Positions 45,222-55,652 of a stretch of DNA of 64,000 bases are shown in pieces. The position numbers were made by a program, and so were the translations under genes. Positions within the stretch are counted from its first letter, which is position 1. Each line of letters begins with the position of its first letter. The notes under the pieces were generated by a model, which saw nothing but the letters and a program-made list of their open reading frames with translations, was not told the DNA's origin and searched no databases. The stretch comes from Poseidonibacter lekithochrous (GTDB lineage: Bacteria; Campylobacterota; Campylobacteria; Campylobacterales; Arcobacteraceae): the NCBI RefSeq assembly GCF_018861145.1, contig NZ_JAHKQT010000017.1:124001-188000 (forward strand). Direction: 5' to 3'.

Positions 45222-46721
45222 TTAGGGTTTTATCCAATCTTTTTGATTATGTGTAATACCGGTAAATGCCGGTTCAATATTTTTTATTTCATTATTTATA
45301 ACAGTAATAGAATTTGGAATATACAAAAATAAATATGGAATATCTGCAGTAATCTTTTTGAAGATACTTTTATATATTTTCCCTAGTTCATCTCTATTTA
45401 TTGTAGTTGAACCTTTTTCAATTAATCTATCTACTTCTTTATTAGAATATCCAACTAAATTAAATCTTCCTGTTTTATCAGAACTAGAATGCCATAAAGG
45501 ATAAGCATCAGGCATTAATGATAAAGACCAACCTAAAAGTATTGCTTCATAATTTCTTGGATGAACTATTGTATTTAAGTAAGCTTGCCATTCCATTACA
45601 CGGATCTTCATATCAATTCCAGCTTTTGATAACTGGTATTGTAGTATTTGAGCAGCGTTTATTCTTGTATCATTTCCCGTATTTGTAATTATTTCAAAGC
45701 TAAATCGATTATTTTCATCATAACCTAGTTCTTTTAAAAGCTCTTTTGCTTTTTTTATATTATGTTCTGCGGGTTTTGTTTGCTCATCATATGCAAAGCT
45801 TCCAGGTAAAAATGGTCCATTACATACTTTTCCATGTCCAAAAAATAAGATATCAACTAGTTCTTGTCTATTAATTGCCAAAGATAAAGCTTTTCTAATT
45901 CTTATATCTTTAAACTTTTTATTCTTTAAATTTAATCCAACATAACTATATGAAAAACTTGGCTTTTCAATAATTTTAAAAGATTTTTTAAAATCTGCAT
46001 CAATCTGCCTATCGATTTGAAGAGGTGTTAAGCCTGATAAATCAAGTTTTTTCTGTTTTAAAAATAAAAAAGATGTATTGGTATCTGGAATAAATTTATA
46101 TAATAACTCATCAATCTTAGGTCTTCCTTCAAAATAGTTATCATTTGCTTTCAATTTTATATTTTGTCCAACTTTGAAACTATTTAAAACATAAGGTCCT
46201 GTTCCTATTGGATTTTTATTAAAAGAACTTGTCATTAAGTTTTTTTCATCTTTTAATAGGTGATAAGGAAGTATTCCAACCATCCAAATTTCTAAGGCTT
46301 TAAAATATGCTTTTTTATATATAACTTCAATAGTATAATCATCTAATGCTTTTACTGATGCTACTTCTTTATAATTTGATTTAATGGAATTAAATACTTT
46401 TGGATCTAAAATTGTATTATATGTAAATACTACATCTCTTGATGTAAAGTCTTTTCCATCATGCCATTTGACATTTTTTCTTAACTTTATAATTAGTTTT
46501 GTATCTGTTTCAAAAGTATGGGAAAGAGCTAAATCTTCTATAGGATTTCCATTCTTATCATATTTAAATAAACCATTAAAAAGCCAATCTGCAATTTCAG
46601 AACTTGCTGTATCATTTGCTAAAATTGGATTTAATCTACTTGGACTTGAACTTATTGATAAGTTTAAAGTACTTGCTTGAATATATGTGAGGATAATTAG
46701 TAATATTGTTATAAATCTCAT
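45222..46721 (-). CDS. Peptide/nickel ABC transporter substrate-binding protein (SBP_bac_5)
   Basis: A periplasmic solute-binding protein of about 499 residues. The frame reaches 46901, but the first 60 codons would run through the rpsI terminator; the ATG at 46719-46721 starts a signal peptide (MRFITILLIILTYIQAS). The family patterns RLNPILANDTASSEIADWLFNGL, LAINRQELVDILFFGHG and LGWSLSLMPDAYPLWHSS are present. No permease or ATPase genes are adjacent, so the partner is elsewhere. Ligand: oligopeptide, dipeptide or nickel; not decidable here. Confidence 0.88.
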   Translation of the reverse strand: MRFITILLIILTYIQASTLNLSISSSPSRLNPILANDTASSEIADWLFNGLFKYDKNGNPIEDLALSHTFETDTKLIIKLRKNVKWHDGKDFTSRDVVFTYNTILDPKVFNSIKSNYKEVASVKALDDYTIEVIYKKAYFKALEIWMVGILPYHLLKDEKNLMTSSFNKNPIGTGPYVLNSFKVGQNIKLKANDNYFEGRPKIDELLYKFIPDTNTSFLFLKQKKLDLSGLTPLQIDRQIDADFKKSFKIIEKPSFSYSYVGLNLKNKKFKDIRIRKALSLAINRQELVDILFFGHGKVCNGPFLPGSFAYDEQTKPAEHNIKKAKELLKELGYDENNRFSFEIITNTGNDTRINAAQILQYQLSKAGIDMKIRVMEWQAYLNTIVHPRNYEAILLGWSLSLMPDAYPLWHSSSDKTGRFNLVGYSNKEVDRLIEKGSTTINRDELGKIYKSIFKKITADIPYLFLYIPNSITVINNEIKNIEPAFTGITHNQKDWIKP

Positions 46722-46758
46722 TAAGTATTGTATAGTTTTTTTGTATAAAAGTGCATAA

Positions 46759-46790
46759 AAAAAGGGAACAACGTTTGTTGTTCCCTTTTT
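46759..46790 (-). terminator. Terminator of the rplM-rpsI operon
   Basis: A 14-bp perfect stem (AAAAAGGGAACAAC and complement) with a 4-base loop; on the minus strand it ends in a run of eight T. It lies 37 bases after the rpsI stop. Confidence 0.9.
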
Positions 46791-46827
46791 AAAAATACAA
46801 AGATATAAAATCTTTGAAAAATTGAAT

Positions 46828-47217
46828 CTATCTTTTTGAGAATTGACCGCTTTTTCTTGCTTTTCTTCTTCCGTATTTTTTTCTTTCAACTGATCTAGCA
46901 TCTCTAGTTAATAAACCATAAGGTTTTAAAACTGGTCTGAATTGCTCATCATAAGCTACTAAAGCTCTTGAAATACCATGTCTAACAGCATCAGCTTGTG
47001 CAGAGTAACCTCCACCTAAAGTTTTAACAACGATATTTACAGAAGTTTCTTGTTTAGCTACTTCTAATGGTTGCATTACTCTCTTTTTAATTGCTTCATG
47101 TCCACCTAACCATACGTCTAAAGACTGACCATTGATTGTTAGTTGACCATTACCAACTTCTAGCCATACTTTAGCTATAGATGTTTTTCTTCTTCCTGTT
47201 GCGTAAACTTTAGCCAT
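46828..47217 (-). CDS. rpsI: 30S ribosomal protein uS9
   Basis: A 129-residue protein with the family N terminus [14 protein letters not shown] and the conserved basic tail [14 protein letters not shown] that reaches the P-site tRNA. Its ATG overlaps the rplM stop (TAATG), and AAAGGA precedes it. The rplM-rpsI pair is near-universal. Confidence 0.97.
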   Translation of the reverse strand: MAKVYATGRRKTSIAKVWLEVGNGQLTINGQSLDVWLGGHEAIKKRVMQPLEVAKQETSVNIVVKTLGGGYSAQADAVRHGISRALVAYDEQFRPVLKPYGLLTRDARSVERKKYGRRKARKSGQFSKR

Positions 47218-47642
47218 TAGTTTTGTCCTTTAATTTGTGCAGTATGTGGGTGATTAGCATCTGCATAAACTTTTAATTTTTTTAACATATTTTTTCCAAG
47301 AGTAGTCTTTGGAAGCATACCTCTTGTTGATAATTTGTATAATTTTTCTGGATTATTTTCAAACATATCAGACATTTTGTGAGTTTTTGTACTACCAAAA
47401 TACCCTGAGTGTGTGTAATAGTTTTTAGTTTCTAATTTGTTTCCAGAAAACTTTGCTTTAGAAGCATTAATGATTACAACGTAATCTCCACAATCAACAT
47501 GAGGTGTATAGTAAGGTTTATTTTTACCTCTAAGAATAGTTGCTACTTCAGTGATTATTCTTCCGAATACTTTATCAGTTGCATCGATTACTATCCAATC
47601 TCTTTCGATTTCGTTAGCTTTTGCCATTTGAGTAAATTTCAT
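47217..47642 (-). CDS. rplM: 50S ribosomal protein uL13
   Basis: A 141-residue protein with [45 protein letters not shown], the L13 core, and [23 protein letters not shown] lies 8 bases before the ATG at 47642, supporting that start over the internal M6. It precedes rpsI. Confidence 0.97.
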   Translation of the reverse strand: MKFTQMAKANEIERDWIVIDATDKVFGRIITEVATILRGKNKPYYTPHVDCGDYVVIINASKAKFSGNKLETKNYYTHSGYFGSTKTHKMSDMFENNPEKLYKLSTRGMLPKTTLGKNMLKKLKVYADANHPHTAQIKGQN

Positions 47643-47718
47643 TTATTTTCTCCGCTTTTATTAATGAGGTGGAATAATAGTGTAGTAATACTTAAATAAA
47701 CCTTAATTTAAGTGATTT

Positions 47719-49095
47719 TTAATATTTTATTATAAATTCAGAACCTTTATTAAATTCGGACTTGATTTCAAGTGAAAACTTATGTAACATTAGTATAGAA
47801 TGAACGATAAATAAGCCTAATCCTAAAGAGTTATTCCATCCATTATTTGAAACTCTATAGAATTTATTTTTAATTTTTTCTAGCTCATGTTCTTCAATCC
47901 CAATACCCTTATCAATTATAATAATAGAATTACTTGTAAGTTTAATAATTACTTCGTCTTCGGAATATTTAAGTGCATTCTCAATTAAATTTGAAATAGC
48001 CATAGAAATTAGTGTTTCATCAACTTTTAAATTTATATCTTCACCTTGGATTAATATTTCTCTATCTTTATATTTCTCTTGTAAGTCATGAATAATATCT
48101 TCAAGTAGTTGTTTAATTGAACAAGAGCTTAGAATAAGGTCTTGTTTTCCTTCTTCAAATTTAAGTGTTAATCGTAGTTTATCAATAATCCGTGACATTT
48201 TATTTGCATTTGAATGTATTTTATGTAAAAACTTATTCTTCATTGAACTTGGGATATCTTTATCATGCAAGATAGTCTCTGCATAGCCTGAAATGATTGC
48301 AATTGGATTTTTAAACTCATGAGAAAGTGCTGAAATAATTTCATCTTTTTGTCTATTGGCCATTTTTAGTTTTGCATTTTGTTTTGCTTTTTGTTTTTCT
48401 CTTTTTGATAATTTTAAGGCAACTCTATTTAGAAGTTTTGAGATTTTACTAAATTCAAGAGTATAATCTGATTTTAATTGATAAGAAGGTTTTTTATCAG
48501 ATAATTCTTTTAGAAAAAGTAGAATTGAATCTGTTTCTTTTTTAATTTTTAAACTAATAAAATATGTTGATACAAAAGCAATAATTAAAAAGATAAGAAT
48601 AAAGGCAAATACTTGAAATGTAAGTTTGACAAAGTTATCTGTAATTTTATTTGTATAATCAGCCATTCTAATAAAGTATATTTTTTTGTCTATACTTACT
48701 TTTTTTGCTATATATAGTAGCTCTTTATCTACACTATTTGAGTATCTTATAACTTTCCCCATTCCAAAACTTTTTGCTTGTAATACTTCTTTTCTTTGTG
48801 AATGGTTATTCATTTGATTTTTATCTCTATCACTTTCTGCAACTACATTACCTTTTTCATCAATAATTGTAATTCTAAGCTTTATTTGAGATTTTAAGTC
48901 TTTTACGATTTGATCTATATTATCTAAATCTTTTAACACTATTGAAAGAATATCAATATTTCTAGTTAAACTTTTTTCGCTTTGTTCAAGATAAATATTT
49001 TTTGACCAGTAGTATGTAATAACTGTCAGGGAAAAAAGTATTCCTATGAATACTAATACAAAAGTTCTAAGAAAAAGTTGATGTATTTTTAGCAA
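47719..49095 (-). CDS. Sensor histidine kinase of the phosphate cluster
   Basis: A 458-residue membrane kinase. Transmembrane helices at about 11-30 and 160-182 bracket a periplasmic sensor of about 130 residues. A short HAMP-like stretch follows, then a HisKA domain with H259 in SALSHEFKNPIAIISGYAE and an ATPase domain with N box ISNLIENALKYSED, G1 IIDKGIGI and GLGLFIVHSIL. It overlaps the response regulator gene by 7 bases and ends the pst-pho run, consistent with PhosS/PhoR of Campylobacterota. The large periplasmic sensor differs from E. coli PhoR. Confidence 0.9.
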   Translation of the reverse strand: MLKIHQLFLRTFVLVFIGILFSLTVITYYWSKNIYLEQSEKSLTRNIDILSIVLKDLDNIDQIVKDLKSQIKLRITIIDEKGNVVAESDRDKNQMNNHSQRKEVLQAKSFGMGKVIRYSNSVDKELLYIAKKVSIDKKIYFIRMADYTNKITDNFVKLTFQVFAFILIFLIIAFVSTYFISLKIKKETDSILLFLKELSDKKPSYQLKSDYTLEFSKISKLLNRVALKLSKREKQKAKQNAKLKMANRQKDEIISALSHEFKNPIAIISGYAETILHDKDIPSSMKNKFLHKIHSNANKMSRIIDKLRLTLKFEEGKQDLILSSCSIKQLLEDIIHDLQEKYKDREILIQGEDINLKVDETLISMAISNLIENALKYSEDEVIIKLTSNSIIIIDKGIGIEEHELEKIKNKFYRVSNNGWNNSLGLGLFIVHSILMLHKFSLEIKSEFNKGSEFIIKY

Positions 49096-49763
49096 AATAT
49101 GTAACCTTCTCCTCTTACTGATTTAATATAATTTTTTGTTGAATCTGGATCAATTTTAGCTTTTAGTCTTTTAATTGCAACATTTACAGTCTTAACTTTT
49201 TTATCAAAAGAATCCTCCCATACAGTTTCTAGCAAGTGCTCTCTTGACATTAAAATATCTTTATTTTTTATGAATTCTAAAAATAAATCATGTTCTAAAT
49301 GTGTTAATTCTATTTCTTTTTCTTCTATGTAAAACTTTTTATTACTTGCTTTATATATGATGTCTCTTATTTTTAAAATATTAACTTCTTTCGATGTTCT
49401 TTTAATAACAGCTTTTACCCGTGCAGTTAATTCTTTTAAATTAAAAGGTTTAGTAATATAATCATCTGCATGGGAGTCAAAACCTTCTAATATATCTTCA
49501 TCTTTATCTTTTGCCGTTACATAAATTACAGGATTATTATATCCCTCTTTTTTAATTTGATTAATAAAAGTAGTTCCTTCACTTCCAGGAAGGTTTCTAT
49601 CCATTAAAATAAGACTTATATCTTCTTCCTCTAAAACTTTTTTTAGAGTTTTATCAATATTTAAAAAACCAATTGTTTCAAAGCCTTCTTTTTGTAAATT
49701 ATATTCTAGAAGTTCTAAGATATCTTCTTCATCTTCTACTATTAAAATAAGTTTATTTTTCAT
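49089..49763 (-). CDS. OmpR/PhoB-type response regulator of the phosphate cluster
   Basis: A 224-residue regulator. The receiver domain (about 5-118) has EDEED (9-13), phosphoacceptor D55 in LILMDRNLPGSEG, T at VIYVTAKD and the switch K in YITKPF. The winged-helix domain (about 130-224) ends RLKAKIDPDSTKNYIKSVRGEGYIF. It should bind the direct-repeat boxes seen upstream of pstS and pstC. Functional analogue of PhosR (C. jejuni) or PhoB. It overlaps both neighbours. Confidence 0.92.
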   Translation of the reverse strand: MKNKLILIVEDEEDILELLEYNLQKEGFETIGFLNIDKTLKKVLEEEDISLILMDRNLPGSEGTTFINQIKKEGYNNPVIYVTAKDKDEDILEGFDSHADDYITKPFNLKELTARVKAVIKRTSKEVNILKIRDIIYKASNKKFYIEEKEIELTHLEHDLFLEFIKNKDILMSREHLLETVWEDSFDKKVKTVNVAIKRLKAKIDPDSTKNYIKSVRGEGYIFC

Positions 49764-50205
49764 TTTTCATTAGCTTCTTTTCGTCTTTAACTTTTTTATC
49801 TTCTCTATCATCTTCGTATTCAATAATAGTATCTTTTGATACTTTAATAACACCTGGAGAAAATTTAATAGAAAGAATTCTAAATATAAAAAATATAAAT
49901 ATAACTACTAATAAAAAAGATATATCAAAGTAGTCTTTATGGAGATTTGTCGTTAATATTATTACATCTCTAATTAAAAAGATAATAAAAATATCTATTA
50001 CAAATCTTAGTCTTAGTTTCTGTTTTTTTATAAAATCAGAAATCATTTTTACAACTTCCATAATAACAATAAATTCTAACATGAGAATTATTGCTTTATA
50101 AAAATCTAAGCCTGTAGCAATAATGATTATAAATATAATTGCTGCTGCTAGTACTTCAAAATTTGAAGAAAAATATGTTTTTATTTTGTGTATGGCTTTT
50201 TTCAT
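49753..50205 (-). CDS. PsiE-like membrane protein (phosphate-starvation-inducible family)
   Basis: A 150-residue protein with four hydrophobic helices (about 17-30, 33-50, 66-84 and 92-110), as in PsiE, followed by a hydrophilic C-terminal tail (EDDREDKKVKDEKKLMKNEK) of about 30 residues. The family name and the position between phoU and the response regulator both point to phosphate starvation, but the molecular role of PsiE is not established. The stop overlaps the response regulator start by 11 bases. Confidence 0.75.
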   Translation of the reverse strand: MKKAIHKIKTYFSSNFEVLAAAIIFIIIIATGLDFYKAIILMLEFIVIMEVVKMISDFIKKQKLRLRFVIDIFIIFLIRDVIILTTNLHKDYFDISFLLVVIFIFFIFRILSIKFSPGVIKVSKDTIIEYEDDREDKKVKDEKKLMKNEK

Positions 50206-50225
50206 ATAGTAATTATATCATAAAA

Positions 50226-50894
50226 TTATGATCTAATTATATCTCCTCCAACTTGTGCAAATATTGCTAGATTCGCAATTGATGATGCTCTATCTGCTGT
50301 TCTATCTAGTTTTCTAAGACTACTTAAGATATCAAAATACTCTTTTGAAAGTTCAAGGTTTTTAGAAATTAATTTTAAAATGTTTTTTTCAACCATTGCA
50401 TATAAATCATCTGACTTAGTCTCTTCAACTATAATTCTATGATACTTATCTTCCATATCTGAATCATTTATGTCATCAAGCATTGCAATAGATGATCTTA
50501 ATGCTAATAGTGCAGATTTATGTAATGGAATTGCATATTCTAAAATTGTTGCAGTATTTAATTCATCTGAATATGCTTTTCTAAATATTTTAATAAAACC
50601 TTTTACATTTGATACTGCTCTAATCAATTCATTTGTAATTTTTAAATAAGAAACCATTTCTCTTAAATCTTTTGCTTCAGGAGAATACAGTGCAAGTGTC
50701 GTAACTATTAAATTATCAATTTCATTAGATTTATTAGATAGTTTTTTAACTGATAAATCAATCTCTTTTAATGATGAAACATCATCATTCTTTATTTTTT
50801 TTAAAGATACTTCTAAAGCATCAACAACTGTATTTCCAATAGATAAAATCTCTTCTTTAATACTATCTCTTTTTTCTATATATGTTTTTAACAT
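50226..50894 (-). CDS. phoU: PhoU-family phosphate signalling protein
   Basis: A 222-residue all-helical protein with two repeats of a three-helix bundle, for example SSLKEIDLSVKKLSNKSNEIDNLI and the second-copy RTADRASSIANLAIF. PhoU links Pst transport to the sensor kinase and represses the regulon when phosphate is plentiful. Its start codon overlaps the pstB stop by one base. Confidence 0.9.
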   Translation of the reverse strand: MLKTYIEKRDSIKEEILSIGNTVVDALEVSLKKIKNDDVSSLKEIDLSVKKLSNKSNEIDNLIVTTLALYSPEAKDLREMVSYLKITNELIRAVSNVKGFIKIFRKAYSDELNTATILEYAIPLHKSALLALRSSIAMLDDINDSDMEDKYHRIIVEETKSDDLYAMVEKNILKLISKNLELSKEYFDILSSLRKLDRTADRASSIANLAIFAQVGGDIIRS

Positions 50895-51685
50895 TACCCA
50901 AATCTCCCCGTAATATAATCTTCTGTTCTCTTGTTTGAAGGATTAACAAAAATTGTTTCTGTTTCATCGTATTCAACTAATTCACCTAAATGGAAAAATG
51001 CAGTGTAATCTGCTACACGTGCAGCTTGTTGCATATTATGTGTTACTGTAATAATTGTATAGTCTTTTTTTAACTCTAGCATTAGTGCTTCAATCTTTTC
51101 TGTAGATATTGGGTCAAGCGCTGATGTTGGTTCATCCATTAGAATTACTTCTGGTTTGACTGCAATTGTTCTAGCAATACATAATCTTTGTTGTTGCCCC
51201 CCTGACAGTGATGTTCCTGGATCATTTAATTTATCTTTAACTTCATCCCATAAACCAGACTTTTTTAATGATGATTCTACTAACTCATCACATTCTTTTC
51301 CTTTTGTAACAATTCCATGTTTAATAGGAGCATAGGCAACATTGTCATAGATTGATTTTGGAAAAGGGTTTGGTTGTTGAAATACCATTCCAATTCTTTT
51401 TCTTACACTAACTTCATCAATATCTTTATCATAAATATTTCTTTTATCAATTACAACTGAACCTTCAATATTTACAATTGGAATTAAATCATTCATTCTA
51501 TTTAAACATCTTAAAAATGTTGATTTACCACATCCCGAAGGTCCAATTAATGCAGTGATTTTATTCTCATAAATATCTACACTTATCTCATGTAAGGCAT
51601 GGTTATCACCATACCAAAGGTTTAGTTTTTCTACTTTTACTTTTGTTTTATTATCTTTTGACATATTAATTTTCCCTTCTACCAT
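50894..51685 (-). CDS. pstB: Phosphate ABC transporter ATPase
   Basis: A 263-residue ATPase with Walker [13 protein letters not shown], the PstB-specific FQQPNPFP Q-loop, signature [13 protein letters not shown], Walker [14 protein letters not shown] and H-loop THNMQQA. The ATG at 51685 overlaps the pstA stop by 7 bases; an internal ATG after 7 codons (MSKDNK) is also possible. Confidence 0.96.
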   Translation of the reverse strand: MVEGKINMSKDNKTKVKVEKLNLWYGDNHALHEISVDIYENKITALIGPSGCGKSTFLRCLNRMNDLIPIVNIEGSVVIDKRNIYDKDIDEVSVRKRIGMVFQQPNPFPKSIYDNVAYAPIKHGIVTKGKECDELVESSLKKSGLWDEVKDKLNDPGTSLSGGQQQRLCIARTIAVKPEVILMDEPTSALDPISTEKIEALMLELKKDYTIITVTHNMQQAARVADYTAFFHLGELVEYDETETIFVNPSNKRTEDYITGRFG

Positions 51686-52857
51686 TTAACTTCGAATTTT
51701 TTACGTAAATATATTGCAATTGCATTAAGTGAAATTAAGACACTTAATAAAACCATAATTCCAGCAGCTGTTTTTTCTATATACATTCTTTCTGGCATTC
51801 CTGCCCATGTAAATAATTGTGCTGGCATAACTGTTGATGCTTCTAGAATACTTCCTGGTGCATCTGGAATAAATGCAATCATACCAATGATAATTAAAGG
51901 AGCTGTTTCACCCATTGCTTGTGCTAGTCCAATAATTGAACCAGTTAAAACACCTGGGAAAGCTAAGGGTAAAACATGATCTTTTGTTACTTGAATTTTT
52001 GTTAATCCTAAACCATATCCTGCTTGTCTAATACTATCTGGAACTGCTCTTAATGCTGCTCGTGAACTTACAATTATAATAGGTAAGGTCATAAGTGCAA
52101 GAGTTAAACCACCAACTAGTGGTGAAGATCTTGGAACACCAAATAAATTGATATAAACGGCAAGTCCTAAAAGTCCAAATAAAATTGATGGAATTGCTGC
52201 CAGGTTATTGATATTAACTTCAATAAATCTTGTAAATTGATTATCTTCTGCAAACTCTTCTAAGTATATTGCTGTTAACACACCTAATGGAAAAGCAACA
52301 ATCATTGTAATTAATAGCGTTAAAATTGAACCAACCATTGCTGAAAATAATCCTGCATTTTCAGGAATTTTTGAATCACCATTTGTAAAGAATATTGTGT
52401 TGAATTTTTTTTCAATTTTATCAGCTTCATTCATCTCATCAACAAGAGCTTTATCTTTTCTTTTTAACTTATAGTGGTGACCTTTTAAATATTGATCAAC
52501 TTGATCATCTGCTAAAACCCAAAGAGTCTGTTCTGTATTCATTAAACTTGGGTTTTCTTCTACGTGTCTTGGTAAATCTCTAAGCCAAGATCTTGAAACA
52601 ATTTTTCTATACTTTTTCTCAACAGCAAATCTTGAATCAGCTACTGTCTTTTCGTTGTATGTAACATTTACTTCTAAATAAGCAACATTGAATGCAGGTA
52701 TTCCTTTTCCAATAATATCAAATAAGAAGAAAGCTAAAAATGCAATTGAAAACACCAAAGATGTTAAAGTAAATGTCTTAAATCTTTTTGCACTTGCATG
52801 TCTTTTATTTAATGCTGGATCATAAAAGGGATTATCTAAATTTTTATTTTTAATCAT
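51679..52857 (-). CDS. pstA: Phosphate ABC transporter permease PstA, with DUF3333-type insert
   Basis: A 392-residue permease, longer than the usual 280-300. The extra length is a periplasmic segment of about 110 residues (about 60-165) between helix 1 and helix 2, rich in charged residues, which matches the DUF3333 insert known in some PstA proteins. The BPD-permease part has LIEFAEDN-like and [24 protein letters not shown], the EAA loop contacting PstB. It overlaps pstC by 4 bases and pstB by 7. Confidence 0.93.
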   Translation of the reverse strand: MIKNKNLDNPFYDPALNKRHASAKRFKTFTLTSLVFSIAFLAFFLFDIIGKGIPAFNVAYLEVNVTYNEKTVADSRFAVEKKYRKIVSRSWLRDLPRHVEENPSLMNTEQTLWVLADDQVDQYLKGHHYKLKRKDKALVDEMNEADKIEKKFNTIFFTNGDSKIPENAGLFSAMVGSILTLLITMIVAFPLGVLTAIYLEEFAEDNQFTRFIEVNINNLAAIPSILFGLLGLAVYINLFGVPRSSPLVGGLTLALMTLPIIIVSSRAALRAVPDSIRQAGYGLGLTKIQVTKDHVLPLAFPGVLTGSIIGLAQAMGETAPLIIIGMIAFIPDAPGSILEASTVMPAQLFTWAGMPERMYIEKTAAGIMVLLSVLISLNAIAIYLRKKFEVKW

Positions 52858-53783
52858 AATGTATTCACTTTATATTTTTCTTTGAATTTTCTAATTAGAG
52901 CTAATGAAATAATATTTAAAACAAGAGTAACAATAAAAAGTATAAGACCAAGAGCAAATGCTGAAAGTGTTTCAGGTGAATTAAATTCAAAATCTCCTAC
53001 AAGTGAACTTACGATTGTTACTGTAACTGTTGTCATATCTTCTAACGGGTTCCATGAAAGATTAGGTCTTAGCCCTGCTGCCATTACAACAATCATTGTT
53101 TCGCCTAAGGCCTTTGATAAACCAAGAAGTGAAGCTGAAATAATTCCTGGAAGTGCTGAAGGAATAACAATATCTCTAATTGTTTCACCTTGCGTAAGTC
53201 CAAGTCCTAATGCTGCTTTCCGTTGACTATCTGGAACTGATCTAATTACATCATCTGAAAGTGATGAAATTACTGGAATAATCATAATCCCCATCACAAC
53301 GCCAGATGCAAGGGCTGAGTTAAATGTGGCTTCTAAGCCAATAGCATCAGCTGCTTGTACAATTAGTGGTGCTACTGTAATTGCTGCAAAGAATCCATAT
53401 ACAACTGTAGGGATTCCTGCTAATACTTCAAGAAGAGGTTTTAAATAATCTCTTGTAGTTGAGCTTGCGTATTCACTCATATAAATTGCACTTCCTAAAC
53501 CTACTGGAATTGCAATTGCTAGTGCAATTATTGTAATTACAAATGTTCCTGAAAAAATAGGAACTGCACCAAATTTACTTCCTTCAACACCTGGAGACCA
53601 TTCTGTACCAGTTATAAAGTACCAGAAACTTCTCATTTTGAAGAATTCAATTGACTCAAAAAGAATTGAGAAAAGAATACCAAATGTTGTTAGTATTGAA
53701 ATACCAGAAGCGATGATTAACGCTAGTTTAATCATTTTTTCTGTTAATTCCCTTTGTTTATTTCTTGTTTCAAATGTGCTCAA
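52854..53783 (-). CDS. pstC: Phosphate ABC transporter permease PstC
   Basis: A 309-residue permease with six hydrophobic helices. The hallmark GVEGSKFGAVPIFSGTFVITIIALAIAIPVGLGSAIYMSEYAS and the EAA loop DSQRKAALGLGLTQGETIRDI are present. A second Pho-box candidate and a TATAAT box lie upstream (53814-53845), so pstCAB can be transcribed independently of pstS and the c-di-GMP gene. Confidence 0.95.
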   Translation of the reverse strand: MSTFETRNKQRELTEKMIKLALIIASGISILTTFGILFSILFESIEFFKMRSFWYFITGTEWSPGVEGSKFGAVPIFSGTFVITIIALAIAIPVGLGSAIYMSEYASSTTRDYLKPLLEVLAGIPTVVYGFFAAITVAPLIVQAADAIGLEATFNSALASGVVMGIMIIPVISSLSDDVIRSVPDSQRKAALGLGLTQGETIRDIVIPSALPGIISASLLGLSKALGETMIVVMAAGLRPNLSWNPLEDMTTVTVTIVSSLVGDFEFNSPETLSAFALGLILFIVTLVLNIISLALIRKFKEKYKVNTL

Positions 53784-53813
53784 AACGACATACCTTGTTA
53801 ATAGTTTATTTGT

Positions 53814-53819
53814 ATTATA
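53814..53819 (-). promoter_or_regulatory. -10 box (TATAAT, minus strand) for pstC
   Basis: ATTATA on the plus strand. It is separated by 8 bases from the end of the pstC Pho-box candidate, the same distance as at pstS. Confidence 0.55.
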
Positions 53820-53827
53820 ATGAAGAA

Positions 53828-53845
53828 TAGTTACATAATGATTAC
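53828..53845 (-). promoter_or_regulatory. Pho-box candidate upstream of pstC
   Basis: On the minus strand GTAATCA-TTAT-GTAACTA: two 7-base direct repeats with a 4-base spacer (11-base period), the geometry of a PhoB-type box. It matches the element upstream of pstS. Confidence 0.6.
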
Positions 53846-53848
53846 AAT

Positions 53849-55588
53849 TTAGATTGCTGCAGATAAGGGACTTGTTTGCCTTTTTGAGTTCTTTTTTAAG
53901 ATATTTAATGTGTAGTCAAAGTTTTCTTGTTTTGAATTATTTGATATTTCAAGTAAAGCACAAGATACAGATAGGAGTTTAAATTTTCTTTGAATATTAA
54001 ATCTATCTTTTGTAAATATATATTTATTGTCTTTATCTTTTTGATCATAGAGATTTTTTACTGATTCTTCAAATTCTAACATTACTTTTGAAGTTAGTGT
54101 ATAAACTTCTTCATATTTTGTATTTTTTATACCAACAAAGAAATCATCTCCTCCAACATGAGCAATAAAGTGAGTATTAGAATACTTTTTTTGTAGTAAA
54201 TCCGAAAAAATTAATATTGCTCTATCTCCTAGTCTAAAACCATAATGATCATTAAATGGTTTAAAATCATTAAAATCAAAATACAGCATATGTGTAGTCT
54301 CATCTGTTCTATTTATATTATTTAATGTTGTGGAAATAAATTGTTCGATTTGTTTATTCCCTGGAAGTGAGGTAAGAGGATTTTGATTCATTGCAATATC
54401 TAGATTTCTATTGTATGAAATTGTGAGTAAGGAATTAAGATTGATAAAACCTTTGTATTCTCCTTGCGTTGTAATAAAAATACCTGTTGACTCTTCTTGA
54501 TTATGATTAAAAGTCTCTAAAGTTTTATCAATACCCCATGTAGATTCAATAGATAAGATAGGCTTTATATATTTTTTTAAAGTTGAAGCATAGGCTTTAT
54601 TTCTTGATAAAGATAATCCATATTGTGAATATGATATCTTTTTTATATCCATTTCATAAATAATCCCTAATAAAATATTATTATCATTAACAACGGGAAC
54701 AAAATTATATTTTTGGGAATCTTTAAAGTATAAAAAAAGTGATGAAAGACTTTCATTGTGATTTATAGGAATAATATTTTCTATATATTTTTTATTTATT
54801 TTCACCACTGCATCCTTTCTTTTGTCTTTTTCTAGGACACCAATAATATTGTCATAAATAGGTTTTATATTTGTAATATCAATAGTTGGTTTTTGAACTA
54901 AATAGCCTTGTATATAATCAGCTCCAATATCTTTGCATGTATAAAATTCATTTATTTCTTCTACACCTTCTGCTACAACTTTAATACCCATTGTATGTGC
55001 CATTTCAATAATTGAAATACAAAATAGTTTCTTTTTTGAATCCTTATGGATGTTTGATATGAAAAATCTATCAAGTTTGATAATATTTGCTTCTGCAAAG
55101 TACAAAAGTTTTAACCCAGATACTCCTACTCCAAAATCATCAATTGCAATTGTATAGTCCTTACTCTTGTATTCACAAATAAGTTTTGATAAGGAATCTT
55201 TTTCAATTGTCTTTCCTCTCTCACTTAATTCAAAACAGAAAACGTCTTTAGTTAAATTATATTTTTCTAAAATTAAGTCATTATTATCACTTATTGATTT
55301 ACATTCATAAATTATTCTATTATCTAAATTATAAAATAGTTTTAAATTCTCAATTTTAATTTGTGAAAATTTATTTATGGCTTTTTCTCTTAATAATTGA
55401 TCTAATTCAAATAACATATTTTCTTCATATGCTAAGTCAAATAAATCATGAATATTTTTAAAGTAATCAAACTTATCAGTATTTCGAATTAGAGCTTCAA
55501 CAGCATAAATTTTTCCTGTATGTGAATAAACAATTGGTTGAAAAGCATAATCTAGAGTATTAAATATCGTTAACCATTTTTTTGTCAT
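53849..55588 (-). CDS. EAL-CBS-GGDEF c-di-GMP protein inside the pst cluster
   Basis: A 579-residue cytoplasmic protein with the EAL domain first (about 5-250; E31-A32-L33 and IDDFGVGVSGLKLLYF), then a CBS pair (about 270-385), then a GGDEF domain (about 400-560) whose motif reads GGDDF at 479-483 with the metal-binding FDFNDFKPFNDHYG intact. Both active sites look nearly complete, so diesterase or cyclase activity is possible; CBS domains suggest control by adenosyl ligands. The gene lies between pstS and pstC on the same strand, linking phosphate supply with c-di-GMP. Confidence 0.88.
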   Translation of the reverse strand: MTKKWLTIFNTLDYAFQPIVYSHTGKIYAVEALIRNTDKFDYFKNIHDLFDLAYEENMLFELDQLLREKAINKFSQIKIENLKLFYNLDNRIIYECKSISDNNDLILEKYNLTKDVFCFELSERGKTIEKDSLSKLICEYKSKDYTIAIDDFGVGVSGLKLLYFAEANIIKLDRFFISNIHKDSKKKLFCISIIEMAHTMGIKVVAEGVEEINEFYTCKDIGADYIQGYLVQKPTIDITNIKPIYDNIIGVLEKDKRKDAVVKINKKYIENIIPINHNESLSSLFLYFKDSQKYNFVPVVNDNNILLGIIYEMDIKKISYSQYGLSLSRNKAYASTLKKYIKPILSIESTWGIDKTLETFNHNQEESTGIFITTQGEYKGFINLNSLLTISYNRNLDIAMNQNPLTSLPGNKQIEQFISTTLNNINRTDETTHMLYFDFNDFKPFNDHYGFRLGDRAILIFSDLLQKKYSNTHFIAHVGGDDFFVGIKNTKYEEVYTLTSKVMLEFEESVKNLYDQKDKDNKYIFTKDRFNIQRKFKLLSVSCALLEISNNSKQENFDYTLNILKKNSKRQTSPLSAAI

Positions 55589-55652
55589 TTAGGTAAGATC
55601 TTTTGAATTAATTTTATTAATAATTACAACTAATAATTAAAAAAATTAAAAG

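Noticed and set aside
46722-46901. 60-codon N-terminal extension of the peptide-binding protein
   Set aside because: It would run through the rpsI terminator and into rpsI; the internal ATG starts a normal signal peptide.
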